Shown in pieces: positions 55,608 to 64,000 of a stretch of 64,000 nucleotides of DNA. The notes under the pieces are model-generated. The model saw only the letters and a list, made by a program, of their open reading frames with translations, had not been told where the DNA came from and searched no databases. Source of the DNA: Mesorhizobium sp. M1B.F.Ca.ET.045.04.1.1 (GTDB lineage: Bacteria; Pseudomonadota; Alphaproteobacteria; Rhizobiales; Rhizobiaceae); contig NZ_CP034448.1 in NCBI RefSeq assembly GCF_003952465.1, forward strand, positions 496,001 through 560,000, in the 5' to 3' direction. Numbering within the stretch: position 1 is the stretch's first letter; every line of letters begins with the position of its first letter. The translations under genes were made by a program, and so were the position numbers.

Positions 55608-56383
55608 GGCCGGATCTCCTCTCCCGGCCCGGTCAGCCGGAGTTCCGCGACGAAGTCATAGGCGTCGCCCCTGTATATCGAGCGGGTGAACTCGATCACC
55701 TTGCCGCTCGCCAGATAGGAAATACGTTCGATGTGCAGCCCGGCAACCCCGGGCGGCACTTCCAGCAGGCGCGCATCACCATCGCCGAGATTGGCGGCCG
55801 AGATGCGCTGCACCGCCCGTACCGGGCGGTTGCCGGTCAATTCCAGCGCCGCGTAGAGCGAGGAGCCGATCGCCTCGGGGTCGGGCAGCACGCTCGCCGA
55901 AATTGCGGCGCGCTCGATCGCCAGCGGCGTGTCGTTGGCGATGCGCAGGCGCGCCACGCGCGCCACCAGCTCGCTCGACGACAGGCCGAGCACCATCATC
56001 TCGTCCGGCGAGGGCGCATAGAGGCCGCGGTCGAGCCAGGCCGAGCGCACAACCATGCCGCGGCGTGCCATGTCCTCGGTGAAGGAGGTGAGCCTCGACA
56101 GCGATTGCTCGACGCGCTCCATGCGCGGCGCGACGAAGGTGCCGGAGCCATGGCGCTGGACGAGGATGCCGCCCTTGACCAGATCCTGCACCGCCTTGCG
56201 CACGGTGACGCGCGAGATGTCGGCCTTGCTGGCGATATCGCGCTCGGACGGCAGCGCGTCGCCCGGGCCGATCAGGCCGCGATTGACCGCTTCCTCGATG
56301 CTTTTCCGGAGCTGCAGGTAGAGCGGCGCTCCGCTTTGCGACGACTCCTTTAGCATGGCGAAAATCTGGTCGGCGGCGCTCAT
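55604..56383 (-). CDS. GntR family regulator, HutC-type (NagR-like)
   Basis: A 259-residue regulator with winged helix LYLQLRKSIEEAVNRGLIGP to SRVTVRKAVQDLVKGGIL and a UTRA ligand domain (LTSFTEDMARRGMVV to the C-terminus). It probably senses GlcNAc-6-P or GlcN-6-P and controls this operon and the divergent murQ-ABC operon. Two mirrored pairs of ATACC/GGTAT half-sites in the divergent promoter region are likely binding sites. Coded inside the operon with four-base overlaps. Confidence 0.88.
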   Translation of the reverse strand: MSAADQIFAMLKESSQSGAPLYLQLRKSIEEAVNRGLIGPGDALPSERDIASKADISRVTVRKAVQDLVKGGILVQRHGSGTFVAPRMERVEQSLSRLTSFTEDMARRGMVVRSAWLDRGLYAPSPDEMMVLGLSSSELVARVARLRIANDTPLAIERAAISASVLPDPEAIGSSLYAALELTGNRPVRAVQRISAANLGDGDARLLEVPPGVAGLHIERISYLASGKVIEFTRSIYRGDAYDFVAELRLTGPGEEIRP

Positions 56384-57261
56384 CGGTCAGCCCCCGACTT
56401 GCCGGCGAAGATGCGCACCGCCATCTGCACCGCGCCGCCAAGCGCATCGTCAAGCGGGGCTTTCAGAAGCGCCCGATAGCGTGCGGAAAGACGCGGCGCG
56501 TAGAGCGCCGCCAAGCCGCCGAGCAGGCAGAGCGGAGCGTCGTCCGCAAGATCGAGCGCACCGAGCGAGGCCTCGACGTCGGCAACCGCCTTGTCGAGGA
56601 TCCAGTTGGCGACGAGGTCGCCCTTTTCGGCATGCTCGAAGACTTTTGGCGCGAAGCCGCCGAAGTCGCCAGGCTTGGCGTTGGTGGTGAATTCGACCAC
56701 GTCCTCGGGATTGTTGCGGAAGACGGCAAGCATGGCGTCCGTCAGCGGCGAACCGGGGCGGATGCCGTCATAGGCTAGCAGCGTCTGCTCGAGCAGATCA
56801 CGGCCAATGCGGGCGCCGCTGCCCTGGTCGCCGACCTGGAAGCCCCAGCCGCCGATGGCGCGTGACTTGCCCGCCTTACGCGCCATATAGGCGGTGCCGG
56901 TGCCGAGAATGGCCATGGCGCCGTCGCCGGAACCGACCGCGCCTTCGAGCGCGATCTCGGCATCGGTCTCGACGCGGCTTTTGCTGAAGGGCAGGATTGC
57001 TTCCAGCTGCTGCCTGTAGGTGCCGACATTGGCGCCGGCGAGACCCAGAATGGCAGGCGTCTCAGGGATCAGCTCCGGATCCTTGCCGGCGGCGAGGAAT
57101 GCCTGCCTGGCCGCGTCGACGATGTTGGCGCGCGCGCCGGTAAGATCGGTGCGGATGTTGGCCGCGCCGCTTTTGGCACGGCCAACGACAGCGCCGTCGG
57201 CGGTCGCAAGGGCCGCCCTGCAGCTGGTGCCGCCGCCATCGATGCCAAGCACGAATTTCAC
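56380..57261 (-). CDS. BadF/BadG/BcrA/BcrD-type ATPase, probable N-acetylglucosamine kinase
   Basis: A 293-residue actin-like ATPase kinase. FVLGIDGGGTSCRAALA is the phosphate-1 motif; ILGTGTAYMARK and GGWGFQVGDQGSGARIG are kinase landmarks. It phosphorylates GlcNAc (or MurNAc/GlcN) imported by the neighbouring transporter. I chose the GTG at 57261, preceded by AGGAGAAA and followed at once by the conserved motif. First gene of the operon with gntR, SIS and nagA. Confidence 0.87.
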   Translation of the reverse strand: MKFVLGIDGGGTSCRAALATADGAVVGRAKSGAANIRTDLTGARANIVDAARQAFLAAGKDPELIPETPAILGLAGANVGTYRQQLEAILPFSKSRVETDAEIALEGAVGSGDGAMAILGTGTAYMARKAGKSRAIGGWGFQVGDQGSGARIGRDLLEQTLLAYDGIRPGSPLTDAMLAVFRNNPEDVVEFTTNAKPGDFGGFAPKVFEHAEKGDLVANWILDKAVADVEASLGALDLADDAPLCLLGGLAALYAPRLSARYRALLKAPLDDALGGAVQMAVRIFAGKSGADR

Positions 57262-57284
57262 GCGATTTCTCCTCGGGCAGGATA

Positions 57285-57304
57285 ATACCAATAAAATACC
57301 AATA
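57285..57304. promoter_or_regulatory. Candidate GntR/NagR operator (kinase side)
   Basis: ATACCAATAAAATACCAATA: the half-site ATACC twice with an 11-base step, one turn of DNA apart. It is the mirror image of the site on the murQ side. Confidence 0.65.
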
Positions 57305-57419
57305 GCCAAGCGTTAATTTTCGTTCAAAAAAGATTAAGGCGCATTTTATTGAAAAATCACTGAAATTTGCCGGCGATACAATTCCAAGCGGCGAAATCCA
57401 TTAATGGATGTGGACAAGT

Positions 57420-57437
57420 GGTATTTTTTTGGTATTG
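57420..57437. promoter_or_regulatory. Candidate GntR/NagR operator (murQ side)
   Basis: GGTATTTTTTTGGTATTG: GGTAT twice, again 11 bases apart. Its orientation is opposite to the left site, giving a symmetric pair around the divergent promoter region; it ends 24 bases before the murQ-like ATG. Confidence 0.65.
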
Positions 57438-57461
57438 TTCCCTTCAGTTGGAGGAAAGCGG

Positions 57462-58370
57462 ATGGCCGAGACGCGCACGGAAGCGCTTCATCAAAATGCC
57501 GAGGGGCTGGATGTTCAGGCCCCGGATGCCATCCTTTCGTTCCTCGCCAACGCGCAGATCGAGGCCGCCAAGGCCGTGCACGGCGCCATTCCGGCCATTG
57601 CCGAGGCAGCCGAGCTCATCGCAAGACAATTGAAGAGCGGCGGCAGGCTCGCCTACGCGGCGGCCGGCAGTTCCGGCCTAATGGCTGTTGCCGACGCTCT
57701 GGAGCTTCCAGGCACATTCGGCATCGCGCGCGACCGCATCGCCATCCTGATCGCCGGCGGCGACGAGGCGTTCCACACGCTTGCCGGCGGACCGGAAGAC
57801 GACACCGAGGAAGCCGCGGCGGCCGTGGCAAGCGCCGATATCGGCAAGGGCGACTGCCTGATCGCCATCTCGGCCAGCGGCTCGACACCCTATGCCGTCC
57901 AGGCGATCGGCGACGCCCGGCGCCGGGGCGCCGCGACGATCGCGATCGCCAACAACAAAGGCGCGCCGCTGTTCGAACGGGCCGACGTCGCCATCCTGCT
58001 CGAAACGCCGCCGGAGCTGATCGCCGGCTCGACGCGCATGGGCGCGGGAACCGCGCAGAAGATCGCGCTCAACATGCTGTCGACGCTCGCCGCCATCCAT
58101 CTCGGCCATGTCCATGACGGCTACATGGTCAACCTCACCGCCGACAACATCAAGCTGCGCGACCGCGCGGTACGCATGGTCGCCGCCATCACCGGGCGCG
58201 ACCGGGACGACGCGGCGCGGCTGCTCGAAGAGAGCGGCGGCGGCGTCAAGACTGCCATTCTGCTCGCCGCCGGCGCTGCCAACGCCGACGCGGCCGAGAA
58301 GATACTGGAAGGAGCTGGCCAGAAGCTCAGGCCGGCGCTTTCCGCGATCGAGGGGAGCAAGCGGCGCTAG
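57462..58370 (+). CDS. murQ: N-acetylmuramic acid 6-phosphate etherase-like protein (MurQ)
   Basis: A 302-residue SIS-fold etherase that cleaves MurNAc-6-P to GlcNAc-6-P and lactate during peptidoglycan recycling. GRLAYAAAGSSGLMAVADAL corresponds to the AGTSGRLGVLDA of typical MurQ and DALELPGTFG retains the Glu of DASECPPTFG, but both blocks are altered. HDGYMVNLTADNIKLRDRA is the C-terminal MurQ-type signature. Its divergence leaves open activity on another amino-sugar ether. The ATG at 57462 has TGGAGGAAAG. Confidence 0.8.
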   Translation: MAETRTEALHQNAEGLDVQAPDAILSFLANAQIEAAKAVHGAIPAIAEAAELIARQLKSGGRLAYAAAGSSGLMAVADALELPGTFGIARDRIAILIAGGDEAFHTLAGGPEDDTEEAAAAVASADIGKGDCLIAISASGSTPYAVQAIGDARRRGAATIAIANNKGAPLFERADVAILLETPPELIAGSTRMGAGTAQKIALNMLSTLAAIHLGHVHDGYMVNLTADNIKLRDRAVRMVAAITGRDRDDAARLLEESGGGVKTAILLAAGAANADAAEKILEGAGQKLRPALSAIEGSKRR

Positions 58371-58422
58371 CCCCAGTTCTCATCAGAACCGAACCTGAAA
58401 AAGGTCAACAGGGAGACTGAAC

Positions 58423-59682
58423 ATGACGACCAAACTACTGACGGCACTGCTGCTCGGCACGAGCATCCTCGGCAGCACCGGGATGGCTCTCGCCGAAGAC
58501 GTAACGCTCAACATCGAGAGCTGGCGCGGCGACGACCTGACCATCTGGAAGGACAAGCTGATCCCGGCCTTCGAGGCCAAGAACCCCGGCATCAAGGTGG
58601 TGTTCGCGCCCTCGGCGCCGACTGAATATGACGCAGCCCTCGGCGCCAAGCTCACCGCCGGCTCGGCGGGCGACCTGATCACCTGCCGCCCGTTCGACAA
58701 GTCGCTGGAGCTGTTCAAGAAGGGCAACCTCGCCGACCTTTCGTCGCTGCCCGGCATGGACAACTTCTCGCCCGTCGCCAAGGCCGCCTGGCAGACCGAC
58801 GACGGCAAGTCGAGCTTCTGCGTGCCGATGGCTTCGGTCATCCACGGCTTCATCTACAACAAGGACGCCTTCGACAAGCTCGGCCTCAAGGTGCCGACCA
58901 CCAACGAAGAGTTCTACGCCGTGCTCGACAAGATCAAGGCGGACGGCACCTACATTCCGATGGCAATGGGCACCAAGGACCTCTGGGAAGCCGCGACCAT
59001 GGGCTACCAGAATATCGGCCCGAACTACTGGAAGGGCGAGGACGGCCGCGCAGCCCTGATCAAGGGTGAGCAGAAGCTGACCGATGCCGACTGGGTCGAG
59101 CCCTACAAGGAACTGGCCAAGTGGAAGCCCTATCTCGGCGACGGCTTCGAGGCTCAGACCTATCCGGACAGCCAGAACCTGTTCACGCTCGGCCGCGCCG
59201 CCATCTACCCGGCTGGCTCGTGGGAGATCGGCCTGTTCAACACGCAGGCGCAGTTCAAGATGGGCGCCTTCCCGCCGCCGGTGCAGAAGGCCGGCGACAC
59301 CTGCTACATCTCCGACCATACCGATATCGGCATGGGCCTGAATGCGGCGTCGAAGCATCCGGAAGAAGCCAAGAAGTTCCTGGAATGGGTCGCCTCGCCG
59401 GACTTCGCCACCATCTACGCCAACGCGCTGCCGGGCTTCTTCAGCCTGAACAGCACGCCGGTGAAGATGGAGGACCCGCTGGCGCAGGAATTCGTCTCCT
59501 GGCGCGGCAAGTGCAAGTCGACGATCCGCTCGACCTATCAGATCCTGTCGCGCGGCACGCCGAACCTCGAGAACGAGACCTGGGTCGAATCGGCCAATGT
59601 GATCAACGGCACCGACACGCCGGAAGCCGCGGCCAAGAAGCTGCAGGACGGCCTCGACAGCTGGTACAAGCCGGCGAAGTAA
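58423..59682 (+). CDS. Sugar ABC transporter substrate-binding protein (GlcNAc-type)
   Basis: A 419-residue family-1 binding protein with Sec signal peptide (about residues 1-25, ending ALA). The sequence NIESWRGDDLTIWKDKLIP and VPMASVIHGFIYNKDAFDKL are typical of the sugar group. Linked to murQ and amino-sugar genes, so GlcNAc, MurNAc or a related disaccharide is the likely ligand (NgcE-like). The start has GGGAGA upstream. A GC hairpin follows the stop. Confidence 0.87.
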   Translation: MTTKLLTALLLGTSILGSTGMALAEDVTLNIESWRGDDLTIWKDKLIPAFEAKNPGIKVVFAPSAPTEYDAALGAKLTAGSAGDLITCRPFDKSLELFKKGNLADLSSLPGMDNFSPVAKAAWQTDDGKSSFCVPMASVIHGFIYNKDAFDKLGLKVPTTNEEFYAVLDKIKADGTYIPMAMGTKDLWEAATMGYQNIGPNYWKGEDGRAALIKGEQKLTDADWVEPYKELAKWKPYLGDGFEAQTYPDSQNLFTLGRAAIYPAGSWEIGLFNTQAQFKMGAFPPPVQKAGDTCYISDHTDIGMGLNAASKHPEEAKKFLEWVASPDFATIYANALPGFFSLNSTPVKMEDPLAQEFVSWRGKCKSTIRSTYQILSRGTPNLENETWVESANVINGTDTPEAAAKKLQDGLDSWYKPAK

Positions 59683-59695
59683 TTTTTGCCATCGA

Positions 59696-59721
59696 ACCGG
59701 CCGGGCGCCTGCCCGGCCGGT
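59696..59721 (+). terminator. Hairpin after the binding-protein gene
   Basis: ACCGGCCGGGC-GCCT-GCCCGGCCGGT: perfect 11-base arms around a tetraloop, 14 bases after the stop, no T run. Like the hairpin after aglE, probably stabilises the binding-protein mRNA or partly terminates. Confidence 0.5.
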
Positions 59722-59907
59722 ATTCGGACAGTTCTTAGATAGCGATTGTCGGCGCCGCCTCTCGGTCTTACCCTCACTTTGCGGGGAAGACGAAGCCGCA
59801 CTGTCGCTGGCCTTGTCCGCCCGTGAAGGGGAACAATCAGGCCGTGCATCGAGGCATCAGCTAAGCATTCATCGACCTGGAACCGAGAGACGGCGGGGAC
59901 CGAACTC

Positions 59908-60837
59908 ATGGCCGCACAAACACGACCCAAGAAACCGATCCGCTGGCATATCGGCGTCTTCCTGGCGCCGGCGGTGCTCGTCTACACGGCGGTCATGATC
60001 CTGCCGCTGTTCGGCACCCTCCAGCTGTCCTTGTTCCGCAACATCGAGCAGAGCCAGGTGTTCGTTGGTCTCGGCAATTTCCGCACGCTGTTCGGCGACC
60101 CCAACTGGTCGGTGAACTTCTGGAACGCGCTGAGGAACAATGTCTGGTTCTTCATCATCCACATGCTGGTGCAGAACCCGATCGGCGTCCTGCTGGCAGC
60201 ACTTCTCTCCAGCCCGAGGCTCAGATTCGCCGCCTTCTACCGCACGGCGATCTTCGTGCCGACCATCCTGTCCTTCGTCATCGTCGGCTTCGCCTGGAAG
60301 CTGATCCTGTCGCCGATCTGGGGCGTTGCGCCGCATCTGCTCGACTTCGTCGGGCTGAAGAGCCTGTTCACGCCGTGGCTCGGTAAGGAGCAATATGCGC
60401 TGACCGCGCTCAGCCTGGTCTCGGTCTGGCAGTTCGTCGGCATCCCGATGATGCTGATCTATGCCGCGCTGCTGTCGATCCCCGATGAGGTGATCGAGGC
60501 CGCCGAATGCGACGGCATCACCGGCATGGCGCAGTTCTGGAAGATCAAGCTGCCGCTGATCCTGCCTTCGATCGGCATCATCTCGATCCTGACCTTCGTC
60601 GGCAATTTCAATGCCTTCGATCTGATCTACACCGCGCAAGGGGCGCTGGCCGGACCGAACTATTCGACCGACATCCTCGGCACCTTCCTCTACCGCGCCT
60701 TCTTCGGCTTCCAGCTGCAGGTCGGCGACCCCAATATGGGCGCGGCGATCGCGACCATGATGTTCCTGATCATCCTCGCCGGCGTCTGCATCTACCTGTT
60801 CCTCGTCCAGACGCGCCTGCGTCGCTACCAGTTCTGA
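59908..60837 (+). CDS. Sugar ABC transporter permease (MalF type)
   Basis: A 309-residue inner-membrane permease. The EAA loop is DEVIEAAECDGITGMAQFWKI and there are about six helices. It starts 225 bases after the binding-protein gene and nine bases before the second permease. NgcF-like by context. Confidence 0.88.
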   Translation: MAAQTRPKKPIRWHIGVFLAPAVLVYTAVMILPLFGTLQLSLFRNIEQSQVFVGLGNFRTLFGDPNWSVNFWNALRNNVWFFIIHMLVQNPIGVLLAALLSSPRLRFAAFYRTAIFVPTILSFVIVGFAWKLILSPIWGVAPHLLDFVGLKSLFTPWLGKEQYALTALSLVSVWQFVGIPMMLIYAALLSIPDEVIEAAECDGITGMAQFWKIKLPLILPSIGIISILTFVGNFNAFDLIYTAQGALAGPNYSTDILGTFLYRAFFGFQLQVGDPNMGAAIATMMFLIILAGVCIYLFLVQTRLRRYQF

Positions 60838-60846
60838 GGGGGAGCC

Positions 60847-61686
60847 ATGAGCACCGCTACCCGTTCGCTTCCCCGCACCATCGGCGCCCACGCGGTCCTT
60901 TTGACCTACACGGTGATCGCGCTGTTCCCGGTGATCCTGGTGATCATGAATTCCTTCAAGTCGCGCGCGGGCATCTTCGGCGCGCCGCTGACGCCGCCGA
61001 CGCCGAAGACCTTCGACCTGATCGGCTACAGCACCGTGTTCGGCCAGGGCGATTTTTTCCACTATTTCCAGAACAGCCTTGTCGTCACCGTCGCTTCGCT
61101 GTTCTTCGTGCTTTTGTTCGGCGCGATGGCCGCCTTCGCGCTGTCGGAATACCGCTTTCGCGGCAACACGATGATGGGACTTTACCTGGCGCTCGGCATC
61201 ATGATCCCGATCCGCCTCGGCACCGTCGCCATCCTGCAGCTGATGGTGGCGACAGGGCTGGTCAACACGCTGACGGCGCTGATCCTGGTCTACACCGCGC
61301 AAGGGCTGCCTTTGGCCATCTTCATCCTGTCGGAATTCATGAAGCAGGTATCCGACGATCTGAAGAACGCCGGGCGCATCGACGGGCTGTCGGAATACAC
61401 GATCTTCTTCCGGCTGGTGCTGCCGCTGGTGCGCCCGTCGATGGCGACCGTCGCCGTCTTCACCATGATCCCGATCTGGAACGATCTCTGGTTCCCGCTG
61501 ATCCTGGCGCCATCGGAAGAGACCAAGACGGTGACGCTCGGCGCGCAGCTTTTCCTCGGCCAGTTCGTCACCAACTGGAACGCGATCCTGGCGGCGCTCT
61601 CGCTGGCGATCCTGCCGGTGCTGATCCTCTACGTCATCTTCTCGCGGCAGTTGATCCGCGGCATCACGTCGGGAGCGGTGAAGTGA
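60847..61686 (+). CDS. Sugar ABC transporter permease (MalG type)
   Basis: A 279-residue permease with EAA loop SDDLKNAGRIDGLSEYTIFFRL. GGGGGAG lies upstream of the ATG. Its stop overlaps the start of the DUF4304 gene (GTGA). NgcG-like by context. Confidence 0.88.
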   Translation: MSTATRSLPRTIGAHAVLLTYTVIALFPVILVIMNSFKSRAGIFGAPLTPPTPKTFDLIGYSTVFGQGDFFHYFQNSLVVTVASLFFVLLFGAMAAFALSEYRFRGNTMMGLYLALGIMIPIRLGTVAILQLMVATGLVNTLTALILVYTAQGLPLAIFILSEFMKQVSDDLKNAGRIDGLSEYTIFFRLVLPLVRPSMATVAVFTMIPIWNDLWFPLILAPSEETKTVTLGAQLFLGQFVTNWNAILAALSLAILPVLILYVIFSRQLIRGITSGAVK

Positions 61687-62150
61687 GCGACGGTCGAGAT
61701 ATTATCGCTCAGGCTCTCGCCGAGACAGCGAGCCGCTATGGATTTCGAGGCGTTCGCGCCACGAATTTCTACCGGGAGTGGTCAGAGACGATCTGCGTGC
61801 TGAACCTGCAGAGGTCTGCCTGGGAGCCACAGTTCTACCTCAACGCCGCCGTCTGGTTTACGCGGTTCGGACCGGAGCGCCGGCCGAAAGAGCACAACTG
61901 CCACATTCGTTGGCGCGTGAATTCGCTGGAGGAAGACGAGCAGTCGAAGGCGTTCACCCAGGCGCTGAACCTTGAGCATCAGTTGCCTGACGGTCAGAGG
62001 CTTTCGCTCATCACGGACGGGGTCGTTGCTTATGGCTTCGGGCTCTTATCCCGGTGCGAAAGTGAACAAGCAGCTTTGCGTGTTGCGGAGGAATGTGGAC
62101 CACAAGTGATGGTGGCTCTCAAGGCCCGCAGCCAAGAAAAGGCAGATTGA
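61683..62150 (+). CDS. DUF4304-like protein inside the sugar transporter operon
   Basis: A 155-residue protein starting at GTG (61683) that overlaps the permease stop by four bases. The block FYREWSETICVLNLQRSAWE and FYLNAAVWFTRFGPERRP match the DUF4304 family of unknown function. It ends one base before the oxidoreductase gene. A longer frame reaches back inside the permease gene but only in the wrong frame for it. No catalytic or binding motif is seen; lower GC third positions than its neighbours suggest later acquisition. Confidence 0.7.
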   Translation: MSDGRDIIAQALAETASRYGFRGVRATNFYREWSETICVLNLQRSAWEPQFYLNAAVWFTRFGPERRPKEHNCHIRWRVNSLEEDEQSKAFTQALNLEHQLPDGQRLSLITDGVVAYGFGLLSRCESEQAALRVAEECGPQVMVALKARSQEKAD

Positions 62151-62151
62151 A

Positions 62152-63207
62152 ATGGCTAAATCCCTTCGCGTCGTCGTCGCCGGCCTCGGCAATATGGGCC
62201 GCAGCCATGCGCTGGCCTATCACAACAATCCGGGCTTCGAGATCGCGGCTTTGATCAATCGCTCGGATGTGCCGCTGCCGGACGGGCTTGCCGGATACGG
62301 CATCAGGCGCTCCTTCGAGGATGCGCTGCGCGACGAGAAACCCGACGTCGCTGCGATCGCCACCTATTCCGACAGCCATGCCGACTACGCGGTGCGGGCG
62401 TTCGAGGCCGGCTGCCATGTCTTTGTCGAGAAGCCGCTGGCAACGACGGTTGCCGACGCAAAACGCGTCGTCGACGCGGCCAAGGCCAACGGCAAAAAAC
62501 TGGTGATCGGCTACATCCTGCGCCACCATCCGTCCTGGATGCGGCTGATCGCCGAGGCGCGCAAGCTCGGCGGCCCCTACGTCTTCCGCATGAACCTCAA
62601 CCAGCAGTCCTCCGGCCACAGCTGGGGGACGCACAAGCAGCTGATGCAGACGACCTCGCCGATCGTCGACTGCGGCGTGCATTATCTCGACGTGATGCTG
62701 CAGATCACCGATGCGAGACCCGTCGAGGTGCGCGGCATGGGCGTGCGGCTATCCGATGAGATCGCGCCCTCGATGTACAATTACGGCCATCTGCAGGTGC
62801 TGTTCGAGGACGGCTCGGTCGGCTGGTACGAGGCCGGCTGGGGTCCGATGATCTCGGAGACCGCCTTCTTCGTGAAGGACGTGATGTCTCCAAACGGCTG
62901 CGTGTCGATCGTGATGAAGGAGGGCGTGAAGTCCGACGACATCGACACCCACACCAAGACCTCGACCATCCGCCTGCACAGCGCCGCGACCGGAGCGGAT
63001 GGCAAGTTCGCCAAGGAGGACGAGCTGCTGTCGATGGAAGGCGAGCCCGGCCACCAGGAGCTCTGCGACCTCGAACAGGCCTTCCTGCTCAAGGCCATCC
63101 GCGAGGACATCGATCTGACCCGCCACATGGACGACGCGGTGAAATCGCTCGCCGTGTGCCTAGCCGCCGACGAGAGCGTGCGCACCGGCGCCCCAATCAA
63201 ACTCTAG
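62152..63207 (+). CDS. Gfo/Idh/MocA family oxidoreductase
   Basis: A 351-residue NAD(P)-dependent sugar dehydrogenase. VVVAGLGNMGRSHALAYHNN is the Rossmann motif, HVFVEKPLATT carries the catalytic Lys, and DCGVHYLDVMLQ the conserved C-terminal His-containing helix. It probably oxidises or reduces the imported sugar. It starts one base after the DUF4304 gene and is followed 15 bases later by the transporter ATPase. Confidence 0.9.
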   Translation: MAKSLRVVVAGLGNMGRSHALAYHNNPGFEIAALINRSDVPLPDGLAGYGIRRSFEDALRDEKPDVAAIATYSDSHADYAVRAFEAGCHVFVEKPLATTVADAKRVVDAAKANGKKLVIGYILRHHPSWMRLIAEARKLGGPYVFRMNLNQQSSGHSWGTHKQLMQTTSPIVDCGVHYLDVMLQITDARPVEVRGMGVRLSDEIAPSMYNYGHLQVLFEDGSVGWYEAGWGPMISETAFFVKDVMSPNGCVSIVMKEGVKSDDIDTHTKTSTIRLHSAATGADGKFAKEDELLSMEGEPGHQELCDLEQAFLLKAIREDIDLTRHMDDAVKSLAVCLAADESVRTGAPIKL

Positions 63208-63222
63208 AACAAGGACGAAGCC

Positions 63223-64000
<778 letters not shown>

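Noticed and set aside
60507..61682. Upstream extension of the DUF4304 frame
   Set aside because: Runs out of frame through both permease genes; similarity to DUF4304 begins only after the GTG at 61683.

Overview
The window is GC-rich, densely coded alphaproteobacterial DNA, most likely from a Mesorhizobium chromosome. Pointers are an agl alpha-glucoside locus in the Sinorhizobium order (aglR, then aglEFGAK), two tandem DUF680 proteins (a family I know almost only from Mesorhizobium), several families of short palindromic intergenic repeats, and many ABC importers linked to catabolic genes. No rRNA, tRNA, CRISPR array, transposase or phage gene was seen. The genus is an inference from gene content.

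Layout. 1-330: a brnTA toxin-antitoxin pair with brnT broken at codon 5 and brnA cut by the window edge. 508-8643: a CocE-type hydrolase, a dipeptide/opine-type ABC importer (binding protein, two permeases, one double ATPase) and a phosphodiesterase. 8856-11597: an overlapping ECF sigma / anti-sigma / secreted subtilase operon. 11800-19870: divergent aglR and aglEFGAK with two palindromic operators in the promoter region and a strong terminator after aglK. 19995-20534: two DUF680 proteins. 21020-27121: a flavin reductase with a YedY-like molybdoenzyme, a DegP-type protease, an MBL hydrolase coupled to a PPi-type phosphofructokinase, and an L,D-transpeptidase. 27352-32963: LysE exporter, TPR protein, xylB, an NTF2-like protein and xylA.

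33469-34521: a small hypothetical and a HAD hydrolase. 34502-42394: a gamma-butyrobetaine/L-carnitine catabolic cluster: a GATase1-AraC regulator divergent from a BKACE enzyme, an HD-domain protein resembling PhnZ/TmpB oxygenases, carnitine dehydrogenase with a histone-H1-like tail, acyl-CoA dehydrogenase, ADP-forming acyl-CoA synthetase and CaiD. Together they could convert gamma-butyrobetaine to betainyl-CoA/glycine betaine plus acetoacetate. 42651-43592: an esterase. 43960-49649: two overlapping genes for large secreted proteins (a beta-propeller-like protein and a 1237-residue DUF11/Cys-rich repeat protein) that share a Cys-rich domain I do not recognise. 49846-53238: rpe, then a GntR regulator and matB. 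53419 to the end: an amino-sugar / cell-wall recycling locus, with kinase, GntR repressor, SIS isomerase and nagA on one strand, and a MurQ-like etherase, a sugar ABC importer, a DUF4304 protein, a Gfo/Idh/MocA dehydrogenase and an ATPase (cut by the window end) on the other.

The most interesting candidates are the shared Cys domain of the secreted pair, the possible HD-domain oxygenase in the carnitine cluster, the protease-prodomain-like tail of the anti-sigma factor, and several cases where repeats appear to supply stop codons or Shine-Dalgarno-like motifs.
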